Assembly (NCBI GenBank): GCA_964644525.1
Contig: CAZXWC010000065.1
Location: 1-9,333 of the forward strand
Source of the DNA: BM714 sp964644525
GTDB taxonomy: Bacteria > Bacillota > Clostridia > Peptostreptococcales > BM714
Length of the DNA stretch: 9,333 nt
Direction: 5' to 3'
Below are positions 1 to 7,625 of the stretch, one piece after another. The notes beneath the pieces were generated by a model, which saw nothing but the letters and a program-made list of their open reading frames with translations, did no database searches and was not told where the DNA came from. Position 1 is the first letter of the stretch. Every line of letters begins with the position of its first letter. A program made the translations under genes and the position numbers.

Positions 1-131
1 ATGTCCTCTTCGGCGGAGAAGGCCTTTTCCTGGCCATTCTTAAAGGACCCGGGAAAGTATGGCTACAAACCATGCCCATGGATAATTTGGCCAAGAACAT
101 CATTCCCTTTATTCCCGAACCCAAAAAATAA
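1..131 (+). CDS. C-terminal end of an AIM24/TIGR00266-family protein (5' partial)
   Basis: The frame beginning at base 3 is open from the window edge to a TAA at 129-131, giving about 42 residues. The segment contains FGGEGLFLAILKGPGKVWLQ followed by a short tail ending in PEPKK. A glycine-rich FGGEGLF.A...GPG.VWLQ block close to the C-terminus is characteristic of the TIGR00266/AIM24 family, a beta-rich fold found in many Bacillota whose molecular role is poorly defined. Only the last fifth or so of a typical protein is present, so nothing can be said about its start or upstream partners. It is followed directly by a strong terminator and transcribed towards the operon on the other strand, so it is a separate transcription unit. 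Family assignment rests on motif recognition only. Confidence 0.75.
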   Translation, partial: VLFGGEGLFLAILKGPGKVWLQTMPMDNLAKNIIPFIPEPKK

Positions 132-156
132 GAATTTGCAGTATCTATCACAATAT

Positions 157-196
157 AAAAAGCGGCGATAATGTCAATCATTGTCGCCGCTTTTTT
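157..196. terminator. Bidirectional intrinsic terminator
   Basis: A near-perfect hairpin is formed by AGCGGCGATAATG (161-173) and CATTGTCGCCGCT (179-191) around a 5-base loop, with one G-T pair. The stem is preceded by AAAA and followed by TTTTTT, so U-tracts exist in both directions. It lies between two convergent genes, the AIM24-type gene on plus and the SLC13-type symporter on minus, and probably ends both transcripts. Confidence 0.9.
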
Positions 197-294
197 ATAG
201 GCAATAATTCCCCATTCAGTCCATCTGTCCAGCAAAATAAAAGCAAAAGAATTGTCCCCGCCCGTCATTTTAATGATTGTAAATCTTTTATTAA

Positions 295-1740
295 TTACAT
301 CAAGCCAAATATATTCCATAAGGGATACATGACAAAAATGAATCCTATATACATAATCAGCGATTTCAATCCCTCCTGCTTAATAAATTCCTTCATGGGC
401 ATCAGGCCGTAAGAATACATAATGAGGTTGCCTGTTGACTGATAAGGCAAAAATACCATATCACACGAGTACATTAGAATCATGCAGGCCACAATCGGAC
501 TAATTCCCAGTGACACTGCAATTTGAGCAAAGGTTGTAGCAAGACCCCCTAACATGGCATATGGCGTCATAAACATATTGGCTATTGCTCCCACCGTCAT
601 AAAAGCAACACAAATGAATAGTTTGCTTTTACCTTCAAGCAAGGGCACCACCATATTTGAAATAAAATCTCCCAGACCGATTTGGGCTCCAACTAACCCA
701 ATGCCAAGACATGTTGCCACAAAGAAAATCATCGAAAAATTCATTTTGCCAATGGCATTGCTATCCCCCACATCAATCCCTGGGAAAAACAACAAGTAGG
801 GAATGGTCATAAATCCAAAAGCAACTGACCAGCCTGTAAACTCAGTTGCGCAGAGGTATGTCAATAGAATCGCCACTATCGCAACAGCCTTTTTTTCTTT
901 TATTGTCATGGCTCCAAGTTGCTCATATTTATCATCAAAAATTTCTTTACTTATGTTAAAATCAATCTCATCTATCCTATAAACCTTCATTAAAATAAAA
1001 ATAGCAATTAAGCACCACAGTGCAAATAATCCGTTATACATAAAGGGTGCAAACAAAGACATTGTATAACCGGGTATAAAATTACGGAGAGCCGTTTCAA
1101 TCATTGCTGCATAACCAGGATCATACAGAAAAACCGTTCCTCCTGTACCAGTGGCGATACCGGCAAAGCAAATAAGAGATGACTCTCTTGAGGGTTTTAA
1201 ATCCATTGCTTTACAAATACCATATACCAGTACGCTATTAACAATCCAGCCATGGCAAAAGGTAATCAAATTCAAAATGATACCAATGGAAAAACAACCA
1301 AATACAGCCCCTTTATAGGTTCCGCCGCATTTTCTTATAACATAGTAGGCAATACGTCTTAGCAAACCACATTGATCCAGCACATAGCTCAGTGTCAGTC
1401 CACCAAGAACCATCCAAACTGTTGTGTTGGTCCAAGATCCAAAAGCAAGCTCCGCCGGAGCAAGTCCACTTAGCAAATATAAGGACGGCAACAATATAGC
1501 CGAAATCAATACAGGTAAAAGTTCAAACGCTATAATTAAAATAACGAACAATGTAGTCATGAAGAATACTTTCAAGTTACCTGTGAAGTTTGCCGATAGT
1601 GGTACAAATGAAACAATCAACGGTACCAAAGTCGCAATCATCCATCCTATAATCTTCTTGCGGTCCATCCCTGATTTTATTTTTCTATTATCTTTAACGC
1701 TCACAGCAACATTTATCGCTTTTTCTACGTAAGTACTCAT
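295..1740 (-). CDS. SLC13/DASS-family sodium:anion symporter
   Basis: This is a polytopic inner-membrane protein of 481 residues with about a dozen hydrophobic segments and the two-repeat layout of DASS (CitT/SLC13) carriers, which import di- or tricarboxylates, sulfate or related anions, usually with sodium. The start is placed at ATG 1740 because AGGGGGAG sits about ten bases upstream; an in-frame ATG 33 bases earlier (1773) has no such site. The Ser-Asn-Thr substrate motifs typical of the family are altered: the first repeat reads HGWIVNSVLVYG (residues 163-174) and the second YQSTGNLIMYSYG (433-445). This suggests a substrate other than the usual dicarboxylates. It is the last gene of the operon, 120 bp behind the dehydrogenase with a hairpin in the gap, and is probably the uptake system for the GRE substrate. 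The family is likely; the substrate is unknown. Confidence 0.8.
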   Translation of the reverse strand: MSTYVEKAINVAVSVKDNRKIKSGMDRKKIIGWMIATLVPLIVSFVPLSANFTGNLKVFFMTTLFVILIIAFELLPVLISAILLPSLYLLSGLAPAELAFGSWTNTTVWMVLGGLTLSYVLDQCGLLRRIAYYVIRKCGGTYKGAVFGCFSIGIILNLITFCHGWIVNSVLVYGICKAMDLKPSRESSLICFAGIATGTGGTVFLYDPGYAAMIETALRNFIPGYTMSLFAPFMYNGLFALWCLIAIFILMKVYRIDEIDFNISKEIFDDKYEQLGAMTIKEKKAVAIVAILLTYLCATEFTGWSVAFGFMTIPYLLFFPGIDVGDSNAIGKMNFSMIFFVATCLGIGLVGAQIGLGDFISNMVVPLLEGKSKLFICVAFMTVGAIANMFMTPYAMLGGLATTFAQIAVSLGISPIVACMILMYSCDMVFLPYQSTGNLIMYSYGLMPMKEFIKQEGLKSLIMYIGFIFVMYPLWNIFGLM

Positions 1741-1797
1741 TTGATTTATTCTCCCCCTATTACACTTTGTCATATTTTTGACAATTAACTCTTTAAA

Positions 1798-1843
1798 ATT
1801 ACGTCCTAAGTGTCCAAACCACCCCGAACACCCAGGACGTTAT
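1798..1843 (-). terminator. Intra-operon hairpin, possible partial terminator or processing site
   Basis: ACGTCCT (1801-1807) pairs perfectly with AGGACGT (1834-1840). After a 2x2 internal loop, GTGT (1810-1813) pairs with ACAC (1828-1831) around a 14-base loop. On the minus strand the stem is followed by AATTTTAAAG, a weak T-tract. It sits in the largest gap within the operon, between the dehydrogenase stop and the symporter ribosome binding site, so it could attenuate or separate expression of the symporter. Confidence 0.4.
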
Positions 1844-1860
1844 ATTCATATTCCCCTATT

Positions 1861-3009
1861 CTATAATGCTTTTCTATATAATTCAATGAGATCTTTTACG
1901 GTTGACTTTCTTGGATTAGCTTGGATATTGCCACTCTTCATAGCATCTTCTGCCATAATTTCAAGCAAGTCTTCCCTTACACCCACTTCCGAAAGTGATT
2001 TCGGGATATTTAAATCCGAATTCAATTTTTTCACTTCTTCCACAAGCATATCTGTCTTAAAGTTTTCCACATGGCCCTCGCCTTCACAGATATAGTTATA
2101 AATTGTTTCATAACGACCTTGGTCTGCTAATGCATTATATTCCATTACTGTCGGCAAAAGAATTGAGTTGGCCACACCATGTGCCACATGGAAATAAGCA
2201 CTTACCGGATGGCTTAAAGCATGCACATTGCCCAACCTTGCCCAAGCAAAGGCAATGCCGGCAAAATTAGACCCAACCATCATGGCACAGGCCGCTTCTT
2301 CGTCTTGTCTGTTGGCAACAAAACGACGTATGTTTTGGCCGATCAATTCCATTGCCTTTTCCGCCATTGCATCTGAAAATGGAGATGCATTATTGGAAAG
2401 GTAAGCCTCTATGGCATGAATCAAGGCATCAACCCCGCATGACGCTGCAATGGAAAATGGTGTCGTCATAATTAATTGCGGGTCCAAGACAACATACTTT
2501 GGCAGCATTTCATAGCTGAATACTGTCAACTTATAGTTTCTTGCTTCATCTGTTATTACAGCAGATGCCGTCACTTCACTACCTGTTCCTGCAGTTGTTG
2601 GAATAGCAATCATAGTTCCAATCGGTCCCGGCACTTTGTGATTGCCCTCATAATCTGTAATCTGGCCGCCATGTTCTACGAGAACTCCAGCAGCTTTTGC
2701 AACATCCATGGCGCTACCCCCGCCAAATGCTATGATACTTGTAGCACCACACGCTTTATAGGCATCTGCCGCTTCATTTACTATATCAATGGTAGGATTC
2801 GGTACAACACCCAAGTACGTTGTAAATCCTATACCGCTCTCTGCAATTATATCTTCCACTTTTTTAACAAAACCAATACTTTCCAGCCCTTTGTCTGAAA
2901 TCAGGAATACGTGTTCCGATTTGTTTTCATTTAGGATCTCAGGCAGTTTTTTCAAACTGCCCAACCCGAACTCTATATTTTGCGGTACTTTAAAATTATA
3001 ATCTTTCAT
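1861..3009 (-). CDS. Iron-dependent (group III) alcohol dehydrogenase
   Basis: This is a cytoplasmic NAD(P)-dependent oxidoreductase of 382 residues, a normal length for the family. Visible features in order are Asp39 (in LISDKG, the position that favours NAD in FucO), the nucleotide-binding GGGS at 96-99, PTTAGTGSEVT at 137-147, and the metal ligands Asp194, His198, His263 and His277 with the adjacent His267 (in NVHALSHP). All catalytic residues are present. AGGAGGG lies six bases before the ATG. It is third after the GRE, 52 bp behind the TauE-type gene. In GRE loci such enzymes reduce the aldehyde or ketone made by the radical enzyme, for example 3-sulfopropionaldehyde, or make the GRE substrate by reducing sulfoacetaldehyde to isethionate. 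Which applies here cannot be decided from sequence alone. The family is certain; the substrate is inferred. Confidence 0.9.
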   Translation of the reverse strand: MKDYNFKVPQNIEFGLGSLKKLPEILNENKSEHVFLISDKGLESIGFVKKVEDIIAESGIGFTTYLGVVPNPTIDIVNEAADAYKACGATSIIAFGGGSAMDVAKAAGVLVEHGGQITDYEGNHKVPGPIGTMIAIPTTAGTGSEVTASAVITDEARNYKLTVFSYEMLPKYVVLDPQLIMTTPFSIAASCGVDALIHAIEAYLSNNASPFSDAMAEKAMELIGQNIRRFVANRQDEEAACAMMVGSNFAGIAFAWARLGNVHALSHPVSAYFHVAHGVANSILLPTVMEYNALADQGRYETIYNYICEGEGHVENFKTDMLVEEVKKLNSDLNIPKSLSEVGVREDLLEIMAEDAMKSGNIQANPRKSTVKDLIELYRKAL

Positions 3010-3061
3010 ATTTTCCCTCCTGAATTAATTACTGCCTTTTTATCTGAATAGTAGTCTATGA

Positions 3062-3940
3062 TTAAGCTTTTGCTTGACTTCGTTTCTTTTTTATAATATT
3101 AAGTGTGCCCCCAATAGCCAACAATGCAACACTGATCACTGCCAATTTTATTGATTGAGGCGTCCAGGGAACATTACGCACAAACATATTGACACCGATA
3201 AACATTAGAACAATATACACGATGCGTAGAAACTGCATGCGGTTGATTTTTTCCAAAAATACCATGCCTAAAAAGAATCCAAGAGCGGCAAAGGGTAAGC
3301 CAATAGCCAGCGCACTGCCTAATTCCCATGTGAAAGCACCATTTCTATATTGGTTAAAGGCATTCCAAACATTCAAAATACACCAAAGACTTGTCATTGT
3401 ATTACGGAATTTCTTCTTATCCTTTACCGCTTGCAAGGTGTAGACCGTAATAAGTGGACCACCGATATTAAATGCGCCATGAACGATTCCGCCTGAAATT
3501 AAGCACCCGTAACGAAAAATCTTTTTGCCTAAAGTATCCGGCGCCTCTTCATCGTCTCCAATCTTTAAAACCAAAGGTTTAATGATATATTTATATATAT
3601 TCATAGTCGCAATTAGGCAAATAACAAAACCAATCGAAATCTTAGCCGTTTGCGCGCTGATTTGATAAAACAAGTACTGTCCAACCAAAAGTCCCGGAGC
3701 ACAAAGAACAACAATTTTCGCTAAATCTTTCCACGAAATTTCTCTCCATTCTTTTATCGCTAAAATATATAAAAACGGAATGCAAATAATCGTACCATAG
3801 GGAACACCAACAGCCGTCCCCAAAATACCATTTGTTACAGGTGATGAAATAACAGTGGCCCCAAAACCTGTCGTCCCCTGGACAAAGAAAGCAAAAATTT
3901 GCATTAAAGCAACCAACAAGAAACCTATTTCAAAATACAT
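3062..3940 (-). CDS. TauE/SafE-family anion permease (putative sulfite/organosulfonate exporter)
   Basis: This is an integral membrane protein of 292 residues with about eight hydrophobic segments. The family hallmark appears in both halves: QGTTGFGATVISSP at about residues 21-34 and GGIVHGAFNIGGPLITVY in the middle, reflecting the internal duplication of TauE/SafE (formerly DUF81) proteins. Members are associated with export of sulfite or sulfonates, although many are uncharacterised and some move other anions. AAGGAGG lies about five bases upstream of the ATG. The gene follows the GRE by 31 bp and precedes the dehydrogenase by 52 bp, so it is tightly co-transcribed. That position suggests it removes an anionic end product of the pathway: sulfite if the GRE cuts a C-S bond, or a reduced sulfonate or other organic acid if the GRE is a dehydratase. 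The product identity is inference. Confidence 0.8.
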   Translation of the reverse strand: MYFEIGFLLVALMQIFAFFVQGTTGFGATVISSPVTNGILGTAVGVPYGTIICIPFLYILAIKEWREISWKDLAKIVVLCAPGLLVGQYLFYQISAQTAKISIGFVICLIATMNIYKYIIKPLVLKIGDDEEAPDTLGKKIFRYGCLISGGIVHGAFNIGGPLITVYTLQAVKDKKKFRNTMTSLWCILNVWNAFNQYRNGAFTWELGSALAIGLPFAALGFFLGMVFLEKINRMQFLRIVYIVLMFIGVNMFVRNVPWTPQSIKLAVISVALLAIGGTLNIIKKKRSQAKA

Positions 3941-3971
3941 AATATCCTCCTTATAATATAAATAGTTTTAT

Positions 3972-6464
3972 TTAAAAGCTAAGTTCTGTCCTTTGTATAA
4001 TATCCTCTTGCAAAGGTTTACCCAGTTCTACAAAATAGGCACTGTATCCAGCTACACGTACAAGCATATCCTTGTAGATATCAGGGTTTTCTTGTGCCGC
4101 TCTCAAGGTCGCAGAACTCATGACATTAAACTGTACATGCATGGCCTGTTTTGAAATATATTCATCAATGTAACTGACCAAATTATCTCTTCCTTCAATA
4201 CCCGCTACCGCTTCTTGAGGAAATTTAAGGTTCAACAATGTCCCATTTGTAGCAAGACTGTGGTCTACCTTGCTTACTGATTCTGCAATAGCAGTTGGTC
4301 CTTTGAAATCATGTGCGCCACCACTTGTATGTACCGGCCCCATATTGTCTGAGATTGGTTCACCCGCTTTACGACCATCCAATGTTGCACTTGTATTCAT
4401 TCCCATTCCAACATTGGCATTTACAGTATATACTCCTGGGTTAAACTGTCCGCCTCTGGCAATTTCTCTTCCAGCAAAATTCTTGCAATAGCACTCAAAC
4501 ATAAATTTGAACTGGTCATCAGCATAATCATCACTGTTGCCGTAGTGGTGCACTTTTGTGCTGTTTACCAGGGCAAACAATTTCTCATGGTCTTCCCAAT
4601 TGTCCCTGATAGCTTGTAGCAACTCGGCCCCGCTATAGCGCTTTTCGTCAAATACAAGTTGCTTGATTGCAGTCAGCGAATCGGCGCAAGTTGCTATGCC
4701 GCTTGCCTGCGGTCCAATGCCGTTGTATTTAGCTCCACCTGCCGACAAGTCTTTTCCAGATTCAACACAGTCATCAAAGAATGCTGAAATATACGGAACC
4801 GGCTTACAAACTTTATGAGCCTCGTCAATAATATTCAAACTGCTGCACATTTGATCCAGCCAATAAGAGAATTGACCATCAACGCTTTCAAGAACTTGAT
4901 CAAAACTTTCAAAAGTTTCCAGGCTGCCAAGATCCGGTCCGATTTGCTTGTCTTTATCTGGTCCGGACAGCACACGTCCGCCATTTACAGCCATTTCTAT
5001 CATTTTCACGGTATTGACATAGGCAGCATCGTGCCATCCGTATTCCTTGCCGGGAATATTGGGTTCTACGCATCCTACAACTGCATAATCTCTCGCCTCT
5101 TCTATTGAGCTGCCTTTTCTAATTAAAGCCTTAATCGTTGGCCCGTCATTAAAAATCTTTGGATGTCCGTATCCTGCTCTAATGCATTCCACCGTCTTAA
5201 CCTTTAATTCATATGGCGTATTTTCATGCATGCGCACACATAACCACGGGTTCATCATACGAGTATGAACAGAAGCTTCAAGCATCATCATGGTAATATC
5301 ATTTGTCGCGTCTTTACCTTCTTTATCCATACCTCCGATTGTTAAGCTTTCGCCACCAGCACAACGTCCATTACGTACAAGAACAGTTCCTTTTTCCTTT
5401 AACTTTACTGGATTGTTCAATTTTACATATTGCAATTCTATTAGTTCAAGTGCAAAGTCTTTTGTGATTTTTCCTTTTTTCATATCGTCTTCATAAAAAG
5501 GGTTCAGCCACTGATCCATACGACCATACGAAATTGAGTGACCGTTGCTTTCAACTTGAATCAAAGCTGTAGCAAAACTAAACAGTTGCATTGCTTGCCA
5601 AAATGTCTGTGGCGCCCCGCCAGCAATTTGTTCACAATTGACCGCCATTTGCAATAACTCTTCTTTTCTTGCAGGGTCGCTTTCTTTTTCTGCATGCGCT
5701 CTTAAAAGTGGCACATATCTTTGTATATGAGTCTTTGCCGCTTTTAGCATAATTATTGACGCTTGATAGAAATCACGCTTGTCTGCATAGTCAAAATCTC
5801 TTTTATTCAATTTGTCAGCCGCAGCTTTAACATTTTCAATAAGACCATCGTATCCAATACGCATCAATTTTTCATAATCCATTACAAGGTGGCCAACACC
5901 TGCATAGTGGTAATAGTTTGTCTGGAAAATCTTTTCTCCAAACTGCGAACCCTTTTTCTGATCTTCATCTAGTCTTGCACCGGCTCTATCTGCAACCGTC
6001 TTGCCCCTCCAATACTCACAAAGATCAAGTATTTCTTGTCTTTCCTCATCATTTCTAATATAGAACTGGTCATATGGACGTTCCTCAAATGGAAAATGTA
6101 AAATTTCATCTATTATCCAATCCACAGAAAACTCCGGGTAAATCGGTGTTGCTTTTGCTGGAGCTGCCAACTCGCCTAAGATTAATTCGTCTTCATAGAC
6201 ATTTAATTCAACATTTAACAGCACATTTTCAAAGGCATAAGCGCATTGTAAAATTCTTGGTGCATATTCATTTTTTTTATATGCCTCTGTTACCAGTCTC
6301 AATCTTTGAACATCAATTTCATATGGTCTATCTAGAAAAGTTTGTCTGAGACGGTTTACTCTTGGAAATGGTGACCAATCCTCATGATTCACCTCATAGC
6401 CAATGCCATATGATTTATCAAATGCCTCTGTTCCAATCGCTGTCGTTCTCATCATGCTCATCAT
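3972..6464 (-). CDS. Glycyl radical enzyme of the eliminase (diol dehydratase / sulfonate lyase) type
   Basis: This is a cytoplasmic, oxygen-sensitive enzyme of 830 residues. The PFL-type domain fills most of the protein, with the catalytic thiyl cysteine and its partner base in VVGCVEP (Cys465, Glu467). The C-terminal glycyl loop reads RVAGYSAYF, with Gly806 as the radical site. The Cys-x-Glu pair marks the eliminase branch, not pyruvate formate-lyase (Cys-Cys) or benzylsuccinate synthase. His192 (in GVGH), His309-Ser310 (in ESNGHSISYGR) and Asp479 (in GWHDAA) fall where glycerol dehydratase has His164, His281-Ser282 and Asp447, which contact the diol. The length suits isethionate sulfite-lyase and dihydroxypropanesulfonate enzymes. 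Translation starts at ATG 6464 or the adjacent ATG 6461, behind AGGAGG. Neighbours (activase, TauE-type permease, dehydrogenase) fit a sulfonate or diol pathway. GRE identity is certain; the substrate is not. No microcompartment genes are present. Confidence 0.93.
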   Translation of the reverse strand: MMSMMRTTAIGTEAFDKSYGIGYEVNHEDWSPFPRVNRLRQTFLDRPYEIDVQRLRLVTEAYKKNEYAPRILQCAYAFENVLLNVELNVYEDELILGELAAPAKATPIYPEFSVDWIIDEILHFPFEERPYDQFYIRNDEERQEILDLCEYWRGKTVADRAGARLDEDQKKGSQFGEKIFQTNYYHYAGVGHLVMDYEKLMRIGYDGLIENVKAAADKLNKRDFDYADKRDFYQASIIMLKAAKTHIQRYVPLLRAHAEKESDPARKEELLQMAVNCEQIAGGAPQTFWQAMQLFSFATALIQVESNGHSISYGRMDQWLNPFYEDDMKKGKITKDFALELIELQYVKLNNPVKLKEKGTVLVRNGRCAGGESLTIGGMDKEGKDATNDITMMMLEASVHTRMMNPWLCVRMHENTPYELKVKTVECIRAGYGHPKIFNDGPTIKALIRKGSSIEEARDYAVVGCVEPNIPGKEYGWHDAAYVNTVKMIEMAVNGGRVLSGPDKDKQIGPDLGSLETFESFDQVLESVDGQFSYWLDQMCSSLNIIDEAHKVCKPVPYISAFFDDCVESGKDLSAGGAKYNGIGPQASGIATCADSLTAIKQLVFDEKRYSGAELLQAIRDNWEDHEKLFALVNSTKVHHYGNSDDYADDQFKFMFECYCKNFAGREIARGGQFNPGVYTVNANVGMGMNTSATLDGRKAGEPISDNMGPVHTSGGAHDFKGPTAIAESVSKVDHSLATNGTLLNLKFPQEAVAGIEGRDNLVSYIDEYISKQAMHVQFNVMSSATLRAAQENPDIYKDMLVRVAGYSAYFVELGKPLQEDIIQRTELSF

Positions 6465-6498
6465 AATCCCTCCTATATGTCCATTTATATATATTCCC

Positions 6499-7452
6499 TC
6501 ATTGTTCTTTTTCTTTTGTTCCTACCAGGCAATGTATGCCCCGGCTGTTAAAATACTCCGCAATTTCATTTACATGCTCCTGGAATACTTCTCTATCAAC
6601 TTTAACGTCAGCCATTTTATAGGGCATGTCCAACGAAGCATATTTTTCCTCCCCTAAACGCATAAAGCTTAATAGTTGCAAGGTTCTTACTCTGCCGCCT
6701 AGTTCATTGAGAATAAAGTCTGCCGTTGCCTTAATATTTGCCATATCATCATTAACGTTTGGAATGACCGGAATTCGCAAAATAAGTTCTCTTTCCTCAT
6801 GAGCCAAACGCTTTAAATTTTCTAAAATTTGATCATTGTTAACACCGGTATATTTTTTATGCATCCCTGTATCCATATGCTTAATGTCTGAAATAATCAA
6901 ATCAGTGTATGGCAAAATCTTTTCGATTTCCTTCCATCCGGCATAAAACGAAGATTCACAACAGGTATGAATTCCCTCTTCTTTACATGTCTTAAACAAA
7001 TCCATTACAAAATCACTTTGAAGCAAAGGTTCGCCACCGGAAACTGTAACACCACCACCTGACCGCTCATAGTATCCTTTGTCTTTGCGAATTTCCTTCA
7101 TGCACTCTTCCACCTTCATAACAGCCCCCCACTGTTTTATGGCGTCTGATGGACATGCATCTGCACAGGCTAAACAACTTGTACACTTGCTGTAATCAAT
7201 GCTCGCCAGCTTTCCATCCACAAATTTAAGCATACTTTTGTCAGGACAAACATCAGTACAAGCGCCACATTTTTCTAGCGATATGCATTTTGAACTATAA
7301 ACACCTACTTGTATAAGCGCTTTTAAACTTTCAGGATTACTGCACCAATTGCATCGAAGCGGGCAACCTTTTAAAAATAATTCGGTACGAATGCCGGGGC
7401 CATCGTGAATTGTAAAATGTTGAATATTAAAAATTGTTCCTTTAGCTCTCAA
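6499..7452 (-). CDS. Glycyl radical enzyme activating enzyme (radical SAM)
   Basis: This protein installs the glycyl radical on the GRE encoded 34 bp downstream, using S-adenosylmethionine. The radical SAM cluster motif Cys-x3-Cys-x2-Cys is in KGCPLRCNWC near the N-terminus, after the HDGPGIRTE block. A ferredoxin-like insert follows with eight cysteines in two sets (Cx5Cx2Cx3C and Cx2Cx2Cx3C), as in activases of the glycerol dehydratase, CutC and IslB type. SGGEPLL binds SAM. The longest frame opens at a TTG at 7470, but that reading would translate through the AGGGGG ribosome binding site. I place the start at the TTG at 7452, six or so bases behind that site, giving about 317 residues. As the first gene of the operon with a non-AUG start it may be made at lower level than the GRE, fitting a catalytic activator. 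The stop is TGA. Confidence 0.92.
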   Translation of the reverse strand: MRAKGTIFNIQHFTIHDGPGIRTELFLKGCPLRCNWCSNPESLKALIQVGVYSSKCISLEKCGACTDVCPDKSMLKFVDGKLASIDYSKCTSCLACADACPSDAIKQWGAVMKVEECMKEIRKDKGYYERSGGGVTVSGGEPLLQSDFVMDLFKTCKEEGIHTCCESSFYAGWKEIEKILPYTDLIISDIKHMDTGMHKKYTGVNNDQILENLKRLAHEERELILRIPVIPNVNDDMANIKATADFILNELGGRVRTLQLLSFMRLGEEKYASLDMPYKMADVKVDREVFQEHVNEIAEYFNSRGIHCLVGTKEKEQ

Positions 7453-7496
7453 TTTCTTCCCCCTTTCCAATTGATTTAATTATATAAATGCGCATC

Positions 7497-7526
7497 TTTA
7501 TATTTAATGATAACCAGTTGGCTCAA
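7497..7526 (-). promoter_or_regulatory. Candidate promoter of the GRE operon
   Basis: On the minus strand, TTGAGC (7526-7521) and TATAAA (7502-7497) are separated by 18 bases and could be -35 and -10 boxes, giving a leader of about 40 bases before the activase start. The weak -35 lies inside the dyad at 7515-7529, as expected for an activator-dependent promoter. An alternative -10, a perfect TATAAT at 7484-7479, has only a poor -35 (about TTAAAT at 7507-7502). The true start site cannot be decided from sequence. Confidence 0.45.
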
Positions 7527-7529
7527 CTG
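7515..7529. promoter_or_regulatory. Inverted-repeat operator candidate for the LysR-type regulator
   Basis: CAGTTG-gct-CAACTG is a perfect 6-bp inverted repeat with a 3-bp spacer, and AA/TT at 7512-7513 and 7531-7532 extends the symmetry. It lies between the divergent regulator and operon, as LysR-type sites normally do, and covers the candidate -35 of the operon. Binding by the adjacent regulator is inferred from position and symmetry. Confidence 0.5.
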
Positions 7530-7553
7530 ATTGATAATAATATAACATAGTGC

Positions 7554-7582
7554 TTGATTTTTGAATAATACCAATATACAAT
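7554..7582 (+). promoter_or_regulatory. Candidate promoter of the LysR-type regulator gene
   Basis: TTGATT (7554-7559) and TACAAT (7577-7582) are spaced by 17 bases, close to a sigma-A-type promoter. The predicted transcript start is near 7589, giving a leader of about 37 bases that contains the GGAGG site at 7615-7619. It is about 25 bp from the dyad at 7515-7529, so autoregulation is possible. Confidence 0.5.
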
Positions 7583-7625
7583 ACTTGTACATAATAAAAT
7601 GTTATGAGTTGAATGGAGGACTTAT

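Noticed and set aside
200..294. GC-rich AATTGTCCCCGCCCG motif and similar CCCC-containing words behind the terminator
   Set aside because: It recalls REP-like repeats seen in some Bacillota, but there is only one copy here and no clear hairpin, so no repeat call is supported.
2476..2898. Plus-strand open frame of 140 codons opposite the dehydrogenase
   Set aside because: It is a shadow on the antisense strand of a clearly coding gene, with Cys/Ser-rich low-quality composition and no ribosome binding site. Similar antisense frames over the GRE and symporter genes were dismissed for the same reason.
3972..6464. Calling the GRE a choline TMA-lyase, pyruvate formate-lyase or 4-hydroxyphenylacetate decarboxylase
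   Set aside because: There are no microcompartment genes and no small decarboxylase subunit, the active site has Cys-Val-Glu and not Cys-Cys, and the length and neighbours (TauE-type permease, iron-dependent dehydrogenase) fit sulfonate or diol enzymes better.
7484..7495. TGCGCA palindrome in the control region as a catabolite-repression (cre) site
   Set aside because: It does not match the cre consensus beyond the short central palindrome.
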